NCBI GenBank assembly: GCA_030653975.1
Contig: JAURYH010000047.1
Location: forward strand, 1 to 64,000
DNA length: 64,000 bases
Origin: Hydrogenophaga sp.
GTDB taxonomy: Bacteria; Pseudomonadota; Gammaproteobacteria; Burkholderiales; Burkholderiaceae_C
Direction: 5' to 3'
Every line of letters begins with the position of its first letter. Within the stretch, counting starts at the first letter, position 1. Under the pieces are notes generated by a model that saw only the letters and a program-made list of their open reading frames with translations, did no database searches and was not told the DNA's origin. The position numbers and the translations under genes are program-made. Positions 30,781 through 43,553 of the stretch are shown piece after piece.

Positions 30781-31755
30781 TCAGTGCGCACCGGCAGTCG
30801 ATTTGCCGCGGATGCGGCTCCAGGCATTGAACACCATGACCACAGCGGCCCCGGCCACAAGACCGGCCAGGCCACCCAGCAGGCTGTTCGTCAGACTGGC
30901 GGCCCACCCCAGGCCTTCGGCGAAGTGCTCGATGCCATGGCCAATGGCAGGGACTCCGTGCACGAGGATGCCCCCACCCACCAGGAACATGGCTGCGGTG
31001 CCGAGCACGGACAAGGCCTTCATGAGCCAGGGTGCAAATGCCAGCAGGCCGTGGCCAAAGGCCTGCTTCCAGCGGGCGGTCTGGCGCGCGAGGTACAGAC
31101 CGGCGTCATCCAGCTTCACGATGCCGGCCACGAGGCCGTAAACACCCAGGGTCATCAGGAGGGAGATGCCCACCAGCACGAACACGCGCTGCCCAAAGCT
31201 GGCCGCCGTCACGGTGCCCAAGGTGATGACGATGATTTCGGCCGAGAGGATGAAATCGGTGCGGATCGCGCCCTTGATCTTTTCCTTTTCAAATGCGACC
31301 AGATCCACCTTTTCGGCGCTCACGGCCTTCACCAGCTCGGCATGCTGCGCATTCACTTCGTCGGGCCTGTGAAAGAGCTTGTGCAACACCTTTTCCGCGC
31401 CTTCGAAGCAGAGAAACAGGCCGCCGAGCATGAGCAGCGGCGTGATGAGCCAGTGCACGAAAGCACTGATGGCCAGCGCCGCCGGCACGAGGATGGCCTT
31501 GTTGAGCAGCGAGCCTTTGCACACCGCCCACACCACAGGCAACTCGCGGTCGGCTTTGACGCCGGTGACCTGCTGCGCATTGAGCGCCAGGTCGTCACCC
31601 AGCACGCCCGCCGTCTTCTTGGCCGCCATCTGCGTCATGGCCGCGACATCATCGGCCGCCGACACCCCCTGGCGGGCGGCGACCTTGGTCATGACGGCCA
31701 CGTCGTCGAGCACGGTGGCGATGTCGTCGAGAAGCGCAAGAAGGCTGGTGGCCAT
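30781..31755 (-). CDS. DUF808 family membrane protein (YedI-like)
   Basis: A 324-residue inner-membrane protein with several transmembrane helices. The opening [20 protein letters not shown], then [19 protein letters not shown], is the hallmark of the DUF808/YedI family. Helices include [20 protein letters not shown] and a Gly-rich C-terminal pair ([20 protein letters not shown]). Function is unknown to me. It lies 53 bp downstream of purL on the same strand. Confidence 0.9.
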   Translation of the reverse strand: MATSLLALLDDIATVLDDVAVMTKVAARQGVSAADDVAAMTQMAAKKTAGVLGDDLALNAQQVTGVKADRELPVVWAVCKGSLLNKAILVPAALAISAFVHWLITPLLMLGGLFLCFEGAEKVLHKLFHRPDEVNAQHAELVKAVSAEKVDLVAFEKEKIKGAIRTDFILSAEIIVITLGTVTAASFGQRVFVLVGISLLMTLGVYGLVAGIVKLDDAGLYLARQTARWKQAFGHGLLAFAPWLMKALSVLGTAAMFLVGGGILVHGVPAIGHGIEHFAEGLGWAASLTNSLLGGLAGLVAGAAVVMVFNAWSRIRGKSTAGAH

Positions 31756-31808
31756 GGTGGACGGTCTTCAGAAAGGAACGAGAAAGACAGACGGTGGTTT
31801 GGCCTCGG

Positions 31809-34800
31809 TCAGCTGACAAATTTTCTGGCGTTGCGCCAGATGCGCATCCACGGGCTGTGGGCATTGAGGTCGCCGCTGGTCCAGCTCATCTGGATGTTGC
31901 GGAACACGCGCTCGGGGTGGGGCATCATGGCCGTGAATCGGCCATCGGCCGTGGTCACCGCCGTCAGACCGCCCGGGCTGCCGTTGGGGTTGAACGGGTA
32001 TTGCTCGGTGGCCGTTCCGTGGTTGTCCACGAAGCGCATGGCCGCGATGGCCTGTGCCGGGTTGCCGCGGTGCTTGAAGTTGGCGTAACCCTCGCCGTGC
32101 GCCACGGCGATCGGCAGGCGGCTGCCGGCCATGCCTTGCAGGAACAGGCTGGGCGACTCCAACACCTCGACCATCGACAGGCGCGCCTCGAAACGCTCGC
32201 TCTGGTTGGTGGTGAAACGCGGCCAGGCTTCGGCACCGGGGATGATGTCGGCCAGCTCGGCAAACATCTGGCAGCCGTTGCACACGCCGAGACCAAAGGT
32301 GTCGGCGCGGCCAAAGAAGCCCTGGAACTGTTCGGACAGCAGCGGGTTGAAGGTGATGCTGCGCGCCCAGCCGATGCCCGCGCCCAGCGTGTCGCCGTAG
32401 CTGAAACCGCCGCAGGCGACCACGCCCTGGAAGTCGGCCAGTTTCGCGCGGCCGCTCTGCAGATCGGTCATGTGCACGTCGTAGGCCTCGAAGCCGGCCT
32501 GGGTGAAGGCGTAGGCCATTTCCACGTGCGAGTTCACGCCCTGCTCGCGCAGGATCGCGACCTTGGGCTTGGCCAGGTTCAGGAACGGCGCGGCCACGTT
32601 GTCCGATGGATCAAACGTCAGCGACACGTGCATGCCGGGGTCTTCGGACAAGCCAGCCGCGGCGTGCTCGCTGTCGGCGCAAGCCGGGTTGTCGCGCTGC
32701 TGGTTGATCTTCCAGCTCACGCTGTCCCAGACCTGGTGCAGGTCGAACAGGGTGGCGCTGAACACAGCCTTGGTGTCGCGCCAGACCTGCAGCTGGCCCT
32801 TGCCCACGTCCATGCCGGACGACGCCGGGCGCGTCTTGCCGATGAAATGGCTGTGTTTGGACAGGCCGTGCTCGCGCAGGGTCTGCATCACCTCGTTGCG
32901 GTGCTCGGTGGCCACCTGCAGCACCACGCCCAGCTCTTCGCTGAACAGGGCCTTGAGCGTGAGCTCCTGGCGGCGCGCGGCCACCTGCGTGGCCCAGTTC
33001 TTGGCGTCGCCGCTGTCCATGCGGCTGTCGCTGATGCCGTCGCCCTCCAGCACCAGCATGTCCACGTTCAGCGCCACGCCCACGTGGCCGGCGAAGGCCA
33101 TTTCGGCCACGGTGGCGAGCAGGCCGCCGTCGCTGCGGTCGTGGTAGGCGAGGATGCGGCCCTGGGCACGCAAGGCGTTGATGGCGTTGACCAGGTTGAC
33201 CAGGTCTTGTGCATCGTCCAGGTCGGGCACGGTGTCACCGAACTGGCCCAGCACCTGGCCGAGCACACTGCCGCCCATGCGGTTCTGGCCCTTGCCGAGG
33301 TCGATCAGCACGAGCGTGCTGTCTTCGATCTGGTCGTTCAGCTGCGGCGTGAGCGTGCCGCGCACGTCGGCCAGCGTGGCGAAGCCAGTGACGATCAGGC
33401 TCACCGGCGAGGTGACTTTTTTCTTGTCCGCGCCGTCGCTCCACTGCGTGCGCATGGACAGGCTGTCCTTGCCCACGGGGATGGAAATGCCCAGCGCCGG
33501 GCACAGCGCCATGCCCACGGCCTTCACCGTTTCGTACAGCGCGGCGTCCTCGCCCGGCTCACCGCAGGCGGCCATCCAGTTGGCGGAGAGCTTCACGCGC
33601 GGCAGCTCGATCGGTGCGGCCAGCAGGTTGGTGATGGCCTCGGCGACGGCCATGCGGCCCGAAGCCGCGGCGTTGATGGCGGCCAGCGGCGTGCGCTCGC
33701 CCATGCTCATGGCTTCGCCCGCAAAACCGGCGAAATCGGCCAGGGTCACGGCACAGTCGGCCACCGGCACCTGCCAGGGGCCGACCATCTGGTCGCGGTG
33801 CGACAGGCCGCCCACGGTGCGGTCGCCGATGGTGATGAGGAAGCGTTTGGAGGCCACGGTCGGGTGGCTCAGCACGTCGATCACGGCCTGCTGCAGGTCC
33901 ACACCGGTCAGGTCCATGGGCTGGCCGGTGCGTTCGACGGTGGTCACGTCGCGGTGCATCTTGGGTGGTTTGCCCAAGAGCACATCCATCGGCATGTCCA
34001 CGGGGCTCTCGTTGCCCTCGTCCACCAGCGAGAGGTGGCGCTCTTCGGTCGCCACGCCGACGACCGAGAACGGGCAGCGCTCGCGCTCACAGAAGGCCTG
34101 AAACTGCTCCAGAGATTCGGGCGCGATGGCCAGCACGTAGCGTTCCTGGCTTTCGTTGCACCAGATCTCTTTCGGCGCCAGACCACTTTCTTCCAGCGGC
34201 ACGGCGCGCAAATCAAAACGCGCACCGCGTCCGGCGTCGTTCACCAGCTCGGGAAAGGCATTGGACAGGCCGCCCGCGCCCACGTCGTGGATGAACAGCA
34301 CGGGGTTCTGATCACCCTGCGCCCAGCAGTGGTTGATGACCTCCTGCGCGCGGCGTTCGATCTCGGGGTTGCCACGCTGCACGGAGTCGAAGTCCAGCGA
34401 AGCGGCGTTGGTGCCGCTGGCCATGGAGCTGGCGGCGCCACCGCCCATGCCGATCTTCATGCCCGGGCCGCCCAACTGGATCAATAGTGAACCGGCCGGG
34501 AAATCGATCTTCTTCGTCTGCTTCGAGTCGATCACGCCCAGGCCGCCCGCGATCATGATGGGCTTGTGGTAGCCGCGGGTCACACCGGCCACGTCCTGCT
34601 CGTATTCGCGGAAATAGCCCAGCAGGTTGGGCCGGCCGAATTCGTTGTTGAACGCGGCGCCGCCCAACGGGCCTTCGGTCATGATCTGCAGCGGGCTGGC
34701 GATGTGCTCGGGCTTGCCGCCCGGCTGGTCGCTCAGACCACCCCAGAGCCTGGAGACGGTGAAACCGGTCAGGCCGGCCTTGGGCTTGGAGCCGCGGCCG

Positions 34801-35816
34801 GTGGCGCCCTCGTCGCGGATCTCGCCACCCGCGCCGGTGGCGGCGCCGGGGAACGGGGAAATCGCGGTCGGGTGGTTGTGCGTCTCCACCTTCATCAGGA
34901 TGTGGTTGGTCGCGCTCTGGCTGGCGTAGGCGGGCGAGGCGCCCTGCCCGGCGCGTGCCACGAAACGCTCGACCACGCTGCCTTCCATGATGGAGGCGTT
35001 GTCGGAGTAGGCGACGATGGTGTGCTGCGGCGCCGTCTGGTGCGTGTGGCGGATCATGCCGAACAGGCTCTTGTCCTGCGCCACACCGTCGACGGTGAAC
35101 TGCGCGTTGAAAATCTTGTGGCGGCAGTGTTCGCTGTTGGCCTGCGCGAACATCATCAGTTCGACGTCGGTCGGGTTGCGTTTCAGGCCATTGAACGCGG
35201 CCACCAGGTAGTCGATCTCGTCATCGGCCAGGGCCAGGCCCCACGCAAGGTTGGCTTCTTCCAGCGCCGCGCGGCCACCGGCCAGCACGTCCACGTGCTC
35301 CATGGGCGCCGGGTGCAGCTCGGTGAACAGCGCTTCGGCCTGGCATCGTTCGGTGGTCACGGCCTCGGTCATGCGGTCGTGCAGTACGTCGGCCACGGCG
35401 CGCAGTTGGTCCGCGCTCAGGCTGGCCTTGCCGAGCAGGCCGCTCTTGAGGCCAACGCGGTACTCCACCAGCCGCTCCACCCGGTGCAGCGCCAAGCCGC
35501 AGTTGTGGGCGATGTCGGTGGCCTTGGAGGCCCAGGGCGACACCGTGCCCAGGCGCGGCATCACCAGCAGCGCGGGCGCACCGGATTTCTCCAGCGCCAG
35601 ATGGGCTTCGGTGCAGGGTTCGCCGTAGGTCAGCAACTGACCCACGCGTTCCAGCGTGGCGGCGTCGGGCACGGCGTCGAACGAAGCCAGGTGCACGAAG
35701 CGGGCCGAGAGGCCGGTGATCTTGTCAGAGACGCCCTGCAGACGGGGCAGGAATTGCTGGACTTTGAAGTCACTGACGGCGTTGCCGCCATCAAAAAAGC
35801 GCAGATGCAGGGTCAC
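31809..35816 (-). CDS. purL: Phosphoribosylformylglycinamidine synthase
   Basis: PurL converts FGAR to FGAM with glutamine and ATP in purine synthesis. The 1335-residue form is the large single-chain enzyme of proteobacteria. The start is GTG ([10 protein letters not shown]). In order it has the N-terminal PurS-like domain, two AIRS-like halves (motifs [20 protein letters not shown] and [19 protein letters not shown]) and a C-terminal class I amidotransferase with Cys in [13 protein letters not shown] (near residue 1180) and [10 protein letters not shown]. Ends ARKFVS. An outer-membrane protein gene and one structured repeat lie upstream. Confidence 0.97.
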   Translation of the reverse strand: MTLHLRFFDGGNAVSDFKVQQFLPRLQGVSDKITGLSARFVHLASFDAVPDAATLERVGQLLTYGEPCTEAHLALEKSGAPALLVMPRLGTVSPWASKATDIAHNCGLALHRVERLVEYRVGLKSGLLGKASLSADQLRAVADVLHDRMTEAVTTERCQAEALFTELHPAPMEHVDVLAGGRAALEEANLAWGLALADDEIDYLVAAFNGLKRNPTDVELMMFAQANSEHCRHKIFNAQFTVDGVAQDKSLFGMIRHTHQTAPQHTIVAYSDNASIMEGSVVERFVARAGQGASPAYASQSATNHILMKVETHNHPTAISPFPGAATGAGGEIRDEGATGRGSKPKAGLTGFTVSRLWGGLSDQPGGKPEHIASPLQIMTEGPLGGAAFNNEFGRPNLLGYFREYEQDVAGVTRGYHKPIMIAGGLGVIDSKQTKKIDFPAGSLLIQLGGPGMKIGMGGGAASSMASGTNAASLDFDSVQRGNPEIERRAQEVINHCWAQGDQNPVLFIHDVGAGGLSNAFPELVNDAGRGARFDLRAVPLEESGLAPKEIWCNESQERYVLAIAPESLEQFQAFCERERCPFSVVGVATEERHLSLVDEGNESPVDMPMDVLLGKPPKMHRDVTTVERTGQPMDLTGVDLQQAVIDVLSHPTVASKRFLITIGDRTVGGLSHRDQMVGPWQVPVADCAVTLADFAGFAGEAMSMGERTPLAAINAAASGRMAVAEAITNLLAAPIELPRVKLSANWMAACGEPGEDAALYETVKAVGMALCPALGISIPVGKDSLSMRTQWSDGADKKKVTSPVSLIVTGFATLADVRGTLTPQLNDQIEDSTLVLIDLGKGQNRMGGSVLGQVLGQFGDTVPDLDDAQDLVNLVNAINALRAQGRILAYHDRSDGGLLATVAEMAFAGHVGVALNVDMLVLEGDGISDSRMDSGDAKNWATQVAARRQELTLKALFSEELGVVLQVATEHRNEVMQTLREHGLSKHSHFIGKTRPASSGMDVGKGQLQVWRDTKAVFSATLFDLHQVWDSVSWKINQQRDNPACADSEHAAAGLSEDPGMHVSLTFDPSDNVAAPFLNLAKPKVAILREQGVNSHVEMAYAFTQAGFEAYDVHMTDLQSGRAKLADFQGVVACGGFSYGDTLGAGIGWARSITFNPLLSEQFQGFFGRADTFGLGVCNGCQMFAELADIIPGAEAWPRFTTNQSERFEARLSMVEVLESPSLFLQGMAGSRLPIAVAHGEGYANFKHRGNPAQAIAAMRFVDNHGTATEQYPFNPNGSPGGLTAVTTADGRFTAMMPHPERVFRNIQMSWTSGDLNAHSPWMRIWRNARKFVS

Positions 35817-35940
35817 GGTGGGTGGCCTTGGGGCTGACGGGCGCAGAGCGGCCCGGGGGATGGGTGGAAACCCGCGATTTTACCCGGGCATCCTGGCCGG
35901 AGCGCACCCCGGCATGCGAACCAACAACCCACCAGGCCAG

Positions 35941-36007
35941 CGCGGAACCGGCCTTGCCGGGCCGCTGCTGGCGCCCCCTGGGGGGTGACGCGCAGCGGCG
36001 CGGGGGG
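35941..36007 (-). repeat. Intergenic structured repeat, copy 2
   Basis: A 67-bp copy that abuts the stop codon (36008-36010) of the outer-membrane protein gene, between that gene and purL. It has CCGGC-CTT-GCCGG (35948-35960) and a C5/G5 stem (35974-35984). Confidence 0.72.
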
Positions 36008-36658
36008 TCAGAACTGATATCCGACGCTGACCTTGATCACCGGCAGTACCTTGGCACTATTCAGGTCGTCCTGCACCTTGCGCTCTTCGGCCGCGATGGC
36101 GGCAGAGGCGCCAGGCTGCGCCATCAGGCCACCGGAGCCGGTCAGGGTGACCTTCGGTTTGCCGATCGAGACACCCAGGTCCAGACCGAAGGTCCAGCCG
36201 GGCTCGTTGAAGCGACCATGACCCCAGCCAACGCCCACGTAAGGCATGCTGTTCGGGTACCTGATGGTCGCCAGCAGCGAGTTGCCGGTGGCGTTGAAGG
36301 TCTGACCATCGATGGTCACCGTGCCGTCGGTGGTCTGGGCTTGCAACGCAGCAGAGGAACCGGTGAAAGTGGCACCCGCGACCAGGCGGAAGGTGCCAAG
36401 GAATGGGCGGAAGTCGGCGAACACACCGTTGCCGCGCAGCTTGAGATCACCCTTGTAGGTGATCTGGTCCTCTGTGTAAGTGTCGGACCTCGTCAGTTGC
36501 GCCAGCTCGCCGCGCAGACCGAAAGCCGGGCCCACCGGCAGGTTGAGACCCACGCCAAGGCCGCCCGTGCCGGCCACGCCATACACGCCGACACCCTGGG
36601 CCATCGCCGAACCCGACAGCAAAACCAGAGCCAGACCCGCTGCATGCACCGTTTTCAT
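36008..36658 (-). CDS. Outer-membrane beta-barrel protein
   Basis: A 216-residue exported protein. The signal peptide MKTVHAAGLALVLLSGSAMA is followed by a Gly-rich first strand (GVGVYGVAGTGGLGVGLNLP). Alternating strand patterns and a C-terminal aromatic KVSVGYQF point to a small outer-membrane barrel of the OmpA/OmpW-like fold. A segment AAIAAEERKVQDDLNSAK near the C-terminus resembles a helix-forming loop. I cannot name a ligand. The gene is divergent from map. Confidence 0.85.
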   Translation of the reverse strand: MKTVHAAGLALVLLSGSAMAQGVGVYGVAGTGGLGVGLNLPVGPAFGLRGELAQLTRSDTYTEDQITYKGDLKLRGNGVFADFRPFLGTFRLVAGATFTGSSAALQAQTTDGTVTIDGQTFNATGNSLLATIRYPNSMPYVGVGWGHGRFNEPGWTFGLDLGVSIGKPKVTLTGSGGLMAQPGASAAIAAEERKVQDDLNSAKVLPVIKVSVGYQF

Positions 36659-36760
36659 CGAAAACCTCTCTTGATGGATGGAACTGCGCGCGAGTATAGG
36701 TGTGCACCCGGCGATTCAGGGGTGCATTGACCCATCGTTTCAAAGCGTTGCGGTCCGCGG

Positions 36761-36766
36761 GATAAT
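36761..36766 (+). promoter_or_regulatory. -10 box of an apparently leaderless map transcript
   Basis: GATAAT ends 8 nt before the map ATG, and TTTCAA lies 17 bp upstream. Transcription would then begin at or next to the start codon. No Shine-Dalgarno sequence is present between (CGCCTCCC). Confidence 0.5.
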
Positions 36767-36774
36767 CGCCTCCC

Positions 36775-37605
36775 ATGAGCATCACCTACAAAGACGAAAC
36801 CGGCATTGCGGGCATGCGGATCGCCGGCAAGCTGGCCTCCGAAGTGCTGGACCACCTCACCCCGCACGTGGTGCCCGGCGTCACCACCGAGGCGCTGGAC
36901 AAGCTGGCACACGACTACATCGTGAACGTGCAGGGTGCCATTCCGGCGCCACTGAACTACGCACCCTCGGGCTACATCCCCTACCCCAAGAGCATCTGCA
37001 CCTCGATCAACCACCAGGTCTGCCACGGCATTCCGAACGAGAAGGCGCTCAAGAAGGGCGACATCCTCAACATCGACGTGACCGTGATCAAGGACGGCTG
37101 GCATGGCGATACCAGTCGCATGTTCATGCTGGGTGGCGAAAGCGCGGCCTCGATCGCGGCCAGGCGCCTGTGCGCCATCACCTACGACGCCATGTGGAAA
37201 GGCATCGTCATGGTCAGGCCCGGCGTTCACCTGGGCGACATCGGCCACGCGATCCAGGTGTTTGCCGAGGGCAGCGGCTTTTCGGTGGTGCGCGAGTTCT
37301 GTGGTCACGGCATCGGCCAGAAGTTTCACGAAGAGCCCCAGGTGCTGCACTACGGCAAGCCCGGCACTCTCGAAGAGCTCAAGGCCGGCATGACGTTCAC
37401 CATCGAACCCATGATCAACGCCGGCAAACGCGACATCAAGGAAATGGGCGACGGCTGGACCATCGTCACCAAGGACCGTTCGTTGTCCGCCCAGTGGGAA
37501 CACACGATCCTGGTCACGGAAACCGGCTACGAAGTGCTCACACTTTCGGCCGGCAGCCCGCCGCCACCCGTGTTCGTCACCCCAGCGGTCAGCACCGCGG
37601 CCTGA
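36775..37605 (+). CDS. map: Methionine aminopeptidase, type I
   Basis: The enzyme removes N-terminal methionine from new proteins. The 276-residue protein has the usual type I length plus a short Pro-rich tail (SPPPPVFVTPAVS). Metal and substrate ligands are visible in NHQVCHGIPN, LNIDVTVIKDGWHGDTSRMF, EFCGHGIGQKFHEEPQVLH, FTIEPMINAG and SAQWEHTILVTE. It is followed by glnD, the common order in proteobacteria. Confidence 0.97.
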   Translation: MSITYKDETGIAGMRIAGKLASEVLDHLTPHVVPGVTTEALDKLAHDYIVNVQGAIPAPLNYAPSGYIPYPKSICTSINHQVCHGIPNEKALKKGDILNIDVTVIKDGWHGDTSRMFMLGGESAASIAARRLCAITYDAMWKGIVMVRPGVHLGDIGHAIQVFAEGSGFSVVREFCGHGIGQKFHEEPQVLHYGKPGTLEELKAGMTFTIEPMINAGKRDIKEMGDGWTIVTKDRSLSAQWEHTILVTETGYEVLTLSAGSPPPPVFVTPAVSTAA

Positions 37606-37632
37606 CCCGTGACGGGCCAACAGGAGAGCGCC

Positions 37633-40332
37633 ATGGGCGATCTGAGCGCACTGCGGCTGCACTACCGCAGCGACAAAGCCGCCTTGATGGCCCAGCTGGG
37701 CGTGCAGGGAACCTCCACGCGGGGGGTGCGCAGCGCCCTGCAGAAACTGTCGCGCCTGACCGACCAGACGCTGCGCGAACTCTGGACCCGCTCGGGCTTT
37801 GGACCCACGTTTTCGCTCATTGCGGTGGGCGGCTATGGCCGCGGCGAGCTGTTTCCGTATTCGGACGTGGACGTGCTCGTGCTGCTGCCCCACGGCAGCG
37901 AACCCGACCAGGACGAAACGCTCAAGACCCGACTCGAAGGCTTCATCGGCGCCTGCTGGGATGTGGGCCTGGAGATCGGCTCCAGCGTGCGAACCACCGC
38001 CGACTGCGTGGCCGAGGCCTCCAAAGACGTGACGGTGCAGACCTCGCTGCTCGAATGCCGGCTGATCTGCGGTGGCAAATCGCAGTTCACCACGCTCGTC
38101 ACCCAGCTCAACGAAACGATGGACCCCAAGGCGTTCTTCGTCGCCAAGACGCTGGAAATGCGCCAGCGCCACAACAAGTTTGAGAACACGCCCTACTCGC
38201 TCGAACCCAACTGCAAGGAATCGCCCGGTGGGCTGCGCGATCTGCAGATCATCCTCTGGGTGGCCAAGGCGGCAGGACTGGGCCGCAGCTGGGACGAACT
38301 GGCGCGAAAGGGCCTGGCCACGCCGCTCGAAGCCCGCCAGATCAAAGCCAACGAGGCCCTGCTCAACCTGATCCGTGCGCGCCTGCACCTGCTGGCCAAC
38401 CGGCGCGAGGACCGTCTGGTGTTCGACCTGCAGAACGCGGTGGCCGAATCGTTCGGTTTCAAGCCACAGGTACCTGCCGTCATCACCTCTGGCGGCCCCG
38501 GCCCGCACGCGGCACCGGTGGTGCGCGGTGCGCGACGCGCCAGCGAAGTGCTGATGAAACGCTACTACTGGGCCGCCAAAGCCGTCACCCAGCTCAACCA
38601 GATCCTGCTGCTCAACATCGAGGAGCGCCTCGCCAGCGACGACGTCGGCGTGGACCGCATGCGCCCGATCAACGAGCGCTTCTATGACAAGGCGGGCATG
38701 CTGGAGGTGGCCAGCGACAACCTCTACACGCAGCACCCGCACGCGATCCTGGAGACCTTCCACATCTACCAGACCACGGTGGGCATCAAGGGCCTGTCGG
38801 CGCGCACGCTGCGAGCGCTCTACAACGCCCGTCCGGTGATGAACGCGAAGTTCCGCAACGACCCGGTCAACCGCGCCACCTTCATGCAGATCCTGATGGA
38901 GCCCGAGGGCATCACGCACGCCATGCGACTGATGAACCAGACCTCGGTGCTCGGGCGCTACCTCTGGGTGTTCCGCCACATCGTGGGCCAGATGCAGCAC
39001 GACCTGTTCCACGTTTACACCGTGGACCAGCACATCCTGATGGTGCTGCGCAACGTGCGGCGCTTCTTCATCGCCGACCACTCGCACGAATACCCGTTCT
39101 GCTCGCAACTGGCCGCCGGCTGGGACAAGCCCTGGATCTTCTACATCGCGGCCCTGTTCCACGACATCGCCAAAGGCCGCGGAGGCGACCACTCCGACCT
39201 CGGTGCGCGCGATGTGCGGGCGTTCTGCCGCCAGCACGGCATCGAACGGGCCGACGCCAGACTGATCGAGTTTCTCGTGGCCGAGCACCTGACCATGAGC
39301 CGCATGGCGCAGAAAGAAGACCTGAGCGACCCGGACGTGATCAACACGTTCGCCCAGCGGGTGGGCAACGAACGCTACCTGACCGCGCTCTACCTGCTCA
39401 CCGTCGCCGACATCCGCGGCACCAGCCCCAAGGTGTGGAACGCCTGGAAGGGCAAGCTGCTGGAAGACCTGTACCGCTACACCCTGCGCGCGCTCGGTGG
39501 CCGCGCGCCCGACCCCGGCGCAGTGATCGAGGCGCGCAAGCGCGAAGCCCTGTCGATGCTGGCGCTGCACGCCCTGCCCCACCTGGCGCACAAAGCCCTG
39601 TGGGACACGCTGGACGTGAGCTATTTCATGCGCCACCAGGCCGACGAAATCGCCTGGCACACGCGGGTGTTGACCCGCGAACTGGCGGTTCGGGCCGTGG
39701 CTTCAAAAGCTGCCAGCCCTGAAGCTGTCGAGCGTGAAGCGCAGGAACCGGACAACAGCATCGTGCGCGCCCGCCTGTCACCCGAGGGAGAGGGCCTGCA
39801 GGTGCTCGTGTACGCACCCGACCAGCACGACCTGTTTGCCCGCATCTGCGGCTACTTCGACAACGCCGGCTTCAGCATCCTGGACGCCCGCATCCACACC
39901 ACGCACACCGGGCACGCGCTCGACACCTTCCAGGTGGTGGCCCCCACGCTCGCCGAGCACTACCGGGCGCTGACCGCGATGGTGGAAAACGACCTGGCCC
40001 TGGCCATCGACCAGCGCGGACCGCTGCCCGCGCCCAGCAAGGGCCGGCTGTCCCGCCGCGTCAAGAGCTTTCCGATCACTCCGCGCGTGGACCTGCGGCC
40101 CGACGAAAAAGCCCAGCGCTGGCTGCTCAGCGTCTCGGCCAGCGACCGTGCAGGCCTGCTGTACTGCATCACCCGCGTGCTCGCGCGCTACGACATCAGC
40201 GTGCAGCTCGCCAAGATCACCACCCTGGGCGAGCGTGTGGAAGACACTTTCCTCATCAGCGGCTCGCAACTGCAGGTCAACAAGCGGCAGATCGAGATCG
40301 AAACCGAACTGCTGGAAACGCTGGAAGGTTAG
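37633..40332 (+). CDS. glnD: Bifunctional uridylyltransferase/uridylyl-removing enzyme
   Basis: GlnD adds or removes UMP on PII proteins according to glutamine level and so sets nitrogen control. I chose ATG 37633, which has AGGAG 6 nt upstream, over an in-frame GTG at 37609. The 899-residue protein has the nucleotidyltransferase motif [17 protein letters not shown] (about 65-81), a PII-uridylyltransferase helical domain, the HD hydrolase motif [16 protein letters not shown] (near 508) and two C-terminal ACT domains (near 719 and 829). It is 27 bp downstream of map. Confidence 0.96.
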   Translation: MGDLSALRLHYRSDKAALMAQLGVQGTSTRGVRSALQKLSRLTDQTLRELWTRSGFGPTFSLIAVGGYGRGELFPYSDVDVLVLLPHGSEPDQDETLKTRLEGFIGACWDVGLEIGSSVRTTADCVAEASKDVTVQTSLLECRLICGGKSQFTTLVTQLNETMDPKAFFVAKTLEMRQRHNKFENTPYSLEPNCKESPGGLRDLQIILWVAKAAGLGRSWDELARKGLATPLEARQIKANEALLNLIRARLHLLANRREDRLVFDLQNAVAESFGFKPQVPAVITSGGPGPHAAPVVRGARRASEVLMKRYYWAAKAVTQLNQILLLNIEERLASDDVGVDRMRPINERFYDKAGMLEVASDNLYTQHPHAILETFHIYQTTVGIKGLSARTLRALYNARPVMNAKFRNDPVNRATFMQILMEPEGITHAMRLMNQTSVLGRYLWVFRHIVGQMQHDLFHVYTVDQHILMVLRNVRRFFIADHSHEYPFCSQLAAGWDKPWIFYIAALFHDIAKGRGGDHSDLGARDVRAFCRQHGIERADARLIEFLVAEHLTMSRMAQKEDLSDPDVINTFAQRVGNERYLTALYLLTVADIRGTSPKVWNAWKGKLLEDLYRYTLRALGGRAPDPGAVIEARKREALSMLALHALPHLAHKALWDTLDVSYFMRHQADEIAWHTRVLTRELAVRAVASKAASPEAVEREAQEPDNSIVRARLSPEGEGLQVLVYAPDQHDLFARICGYFDNAGFSILDARIHTTHTGHALDTFQVVAPTLAEHYRALTAMVENDLALAIDQRGPLPAPSKGRLSRRVKSFPITPRVDLRPDEKAQRWLLSVSASDRAGLLYCITRVLARYDISVQLAKITTLGERVEDTFLISGSQLQVNKRQIEIETELLETLEG

Positions 40333-40343
40333 GAGCGACCGCC

Positions 40344-40883
40344 TCAGTCATCTTCGGTCGCGTCGAGCCCGGGAAACAGCACCTCGGTGAAGCCGAAGCG
40401 GCTGAAGTCGCGCACCCGCATCGGGTACAGCACGCCCTGCAGGTGGTCGCATTCGTGCTGCACCACCCGGGCATGAAAGCCATCGGCTTCCCGGTCGATG
40501 GGGGTTCCTGCAAGATCGAAGCCCTGGTAACGGATGCGCTGCCACCGCGGCACAATGCCACGCAAACCGGGCACCGAGAGACAACCCTCCCAGCCCTCTT
40601 CCTCCACGTCGCCCAACGGGGTGATCACCGGGTTGAGCAAGACCGTGCGCGGCACCACAGGCGCCTCTGGATAACGCGGGTTCGCCGCGCCGGTGCCGAA
40701 GATCACGAGCTGCAGGTCGACGCCGATCTGTGGCGCGGCCAGCCCCGCTCCGTTCGCCGCGGCCATGGTCTCGACCATGTCGGCGACCAGGCGGTGCAAC
40801 TCGGGCGTGTCGAACCGGGTCACGGGCTGGGCCACGCGCAGCAGCCGCGGGTCGCCCATTTTCAGAATCGTATGAATGGTCAT
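40344..40883 (-). CDS. def: Peptide deformylase
   Basis: The enzyme removes the N-formyl group from new proteins and works just before methionine aminopeptidase, whose gene lies 3 kb away. The 179-residue protein has all three motifs: [17 protein letters not shown] with Cys101, and QHECDHLQG with His143 and His147 as metal ligands. The C-terminal end carries an acidic tail (GLDATEDD). The genome context shown here has no fmt partner. It is convergent with glnD (11 bp apart). Confidence 0.96.
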   Translation of the reverse strand: MTIHTILKMGDPRLLRVAQPVTRFDTPELHRLVADMVETMAAANGAGLAAPQIGVDLQLVIFGTGAANPRYPEAPVVPRTVLLNPVITPLGDVEEEGWEGCLSVPGLRGIVPRWQRIRYQGFDLAGTPIDREADGFHARVVQHECDHLQGVLYPMRVRDFSRFGFTEVLFPGLDATEDD

Positions 40884-40964
40884 TGTGGTGTCATGGATTA
40901 CCCCGTGGAGTGTTCAGGCCTTCGCGCGCTACATTCAGGTCTGGCCCGTTCAGGAGGATTTTCC

Positions 40965-41336
40965 ATGCAATCGCGTCTGTCATCCCTGCCTCTCATGTCC
41001 CGTCAGCTGCGCTGGACCGCCAGCGCCTTGCTGCTGGGCGGTTCACTGGTTTTTTTCAACCAACCGGCCCAGGCGCAAGGTGCCGACATCTTCAAGAGCG
41101 CGGACCTGGCGCTGGGCGAAAAGATGATCACCGAGCACAAGTGCGTGGCCTGCCACGTCAGCAAGGTGGGCGGTGACGGCAGCGCCATGTACAAGCCCAT
41201 GGGCAAGATCAACACCGCCGGCCTGCTGCGCGGCATGGTGGAGATGTGCAACACCACCATGAATCTGGGCATGTTCCCGGAAGAAGTCAGTGCCGTGGCC
41301 GCGGTGCTCAACCGGGACCACTACAAGTTCAAGTGA
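40965..41336 (+). CDS. Small c-type cytochrome, exported
   Basis: A 123-residue protein with a signal peptide (cleavage near residues 37-38, in QAQGAD) and a single haem-binding motif CVACH (Cys60, Cys63, His64). Candidate axial methionines lie in MYKPMGK and TTMNLGMFPEE. AGGAGGA is 6 nt ahead of the ATG. It is a monohaem class I-like cytochrome that I cannot match to a named electron-transfer partner. It is divergent from def and convergent with ligA (7 bp apart). Confidence 0.87.
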   Translation: MQSRLSSLPLMSRQLRWTASALLLGGSLVFFNQPAQAQGADIFKSADLALGEKMITEHKCVACHVSKVGGDGSAMYKPMGKINTAGLLRGMVEMCNTTMNLGMFPEEVSAVAAVLNRDHYKFK

Positions 41337-41343
41337 ACCTGGA

Positions 41344-43440
<2,097 letters not shown>

Positions 43441-43470
43441 TCACTCTGAGAATGAGGGGAAGTCATACCA

Positions 43471-43553
43471 GAACGCCGCGGAACCGGCTTTGCCGGGCCG
43501 CCAGCGTTGCCCCCTGAAAGGGGGTGACGCGCTGAAAGCGCGGCGCGGGGGTC
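43471..43553 (-). repeat. Intergenic structured repeat, copy 3
   Basis: An 83-bp copy whose end overlaps the zipA stop codon (43552-43554). Three clean hairpins occur in series: CCGGC-TTT-GCCGG (43484-43496), CCCCCT-GAA-AGGGGG (43510-43524) and CGCGCT-GAA-AGCGCG (43528-43542). Confidence 0.78.

Noticed and set aside
31794-34487. An 897-codon open frame antisense to purL
   Set aside because: It is a shadow of purL with no recognisable domain.
36655-39660. A 1001-codon open frame antisense to map/glnD
   Set aside because: It covers two well-identified genes on the other strand and has the same artefact composition (His, Gly, Val, Ala).
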